Positions 6,456 through 6,607 of a stretch of DNA of 6,607 bases are shown here, piece by piece. A program made the translations under genes and the position numbers. The notes beneath the pieces were generated by a model. That model searched no databases. It saw only the letters and a program-made list of their open reading frames with translations, and was not told the origin of the DNA. How positions within the stretch are numbered: position 1 is the stretch's first letter; every line of letters starts with the position of its first letter. The stretch is from the NCBI GenBank assembly GCA_947165805.1, contig CAMVBT010000142.1, forward strand, positions 1 through 6,607, in the 5' to 3' direction. The stretch is from an uncultured Clostridia bacterium. GTDB lineage: Bacteria; Bacillota; Clostridia; Oscillospirales; Ruminococcaceae.

Positions 6456-6483
6456 GCGGCGAGCCGCCGCACCCAAACCGTCT
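6454..6483 (+). repeat. 30-bp direct repeat, copy 1
   Basis: It matches the segment at 6553-6582 at 29 of 30 positions; the one difference is A6471 versus T6570. It begins in the CCA end of tRNA-Cys, contains the small hairpin GCGGC-GAGCC-GCCGC (6456-6470), and ends in the 5' arm of the operon terminator (AAACCGTCT). Confidence 0.85.
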
Positions 6484-6509
6484 CGGGCGTACAGCTCGGG
6501 GCGGTTTTT
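6475..6509 (+). terminator. Rho-independent terminator of the tRNA operon
   Basis: AAACCGTCTCGGGC (6475-6488) pairs with GCTCGGGGCGGTTT (6494-6507) as 14 bp, including three G-U pairs, around the loop GTACA. A T5 run follows (6505-6509, overlapping the stem end). It lies 20 bases after the tRNA-Cys CCA and closes the operon. Confidence 0.9.
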
Positions 6510-6552
6510 CTGCATCGCAGTCCAGAGAAATATCTAAACCGTTCACTTGAGA

Positions 6553-6582
6553 CAGCGGCGAGCCGCCGCTCCCAAACCGTCT
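6553..6582 (+). repeat. 30-bp direct repeat, copy 2
   Basis: This copy starts 99 bp downstream of copy 1. Its T6570 lets the inner hairpin close at 6 bp (AGCGGC 6554-6559 with GCCGCT 6565-6570) where copy 1 closes at 5 bp. Like copy 1, it runs straight into the 5' arm of a terminator-like stem. Confidence 0.85.
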
Positions 6583-6607
6583 GTTACTTTTGTGGCAGAC
6601 GGTATTT
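6576..6607 (+). terminator. Second terminator-like hairpin at the window edge
   Basis: ACCGTCTGTTAC (6576-6587) pairs with GTGGCAGACGGT (6592-6603) as 12 bp, with two G-U pairs, around a TTTT loop, followed by ATTT where the window ends. The T-tract, if any, continues outside. It could be a backup terminator of the tRNA operon, or belong to a gene or repeat further right, possibly on the other strand. Confidence 0.6.

Noticed and set aside
6094..6546. Open frames across the tRNA genes on both strands, giving peptides such as NGARTHDL, HPDLNWGSGC and LAHLVERHLAKVEVASSSLV.
   Set aside because: These are translations of tRNA genes and their complements, a well-known source of false proteins in databases.

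Overview
The window most likely comes from a GC-rich member of the Bacillota, probably a Clostridia/Oscillospiraceae (Ruminococcus-like) gut or rumen bacterium. The grounds are indirect: a DUF378 (YuzA-type) membrane protein, five tRNA genes that all encode their 3' CCA, and a protein rich in kinase and AAA modules of a kind common in that group. I cannot fix the genus from sequence alone.

Bases 1-5229 (+) hold one uninterrupted reading frame of 1742 visible codons, open at the left edge. It is the outstanding object here. In order it carries the C-terminal part of a Hanks-type Ser/Thr protein kinase, a TPR-like helical pair, a long unrecognised region with propeller-like beta repeats, a Clp/Hsp100-type AAA+ ATPase, a divergent receiver-like domain, and a complete FtsH-type AAA+ ATPase with an M41 zinc protease. 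The motifs needed for ATP binding, ATP hydrolysis and zinc binding are visible in both AAA modules and in the protease, and the kinase catalytic loop is present. I infer a soluble, kinase-linked unfoldase/protease in a single polypeptide. Its substrate and biological role cannot be read from this window.

Bases 5235-5733 (-) hold two small membrane-protein genes that face the giant gene. They are a DUF378 protein and, downstream of it, a 57-residue single-pass protein whose stop lies 5 bp from the giant gene's stop. A perfect 11-bp hairpin separates the two small genes. The AT-rich stretch 5734-5958 carries a hairpin in the presumed leader of the DUF378 gene, a weak candidate promoter on the minus strand, and a perfect-consensus promoter on the plus strand.

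Bases 5909-6509 (+) form a tRNA operon: promoter, tRNA-Val(UAC), tRNA-Asp(GUC), tRNA-Phe(GAA), tRNA-Gly(GCC), tRNA-Cys(GCA), then a strong intrinsic terminator. The longer spacers fold into hairpins. A near-perfect 30-bp direct repeat occurs twice after the operon (6454 and 6553), each copy running into a terminator-like hairpin, and the second hairpin ends at the window edge.
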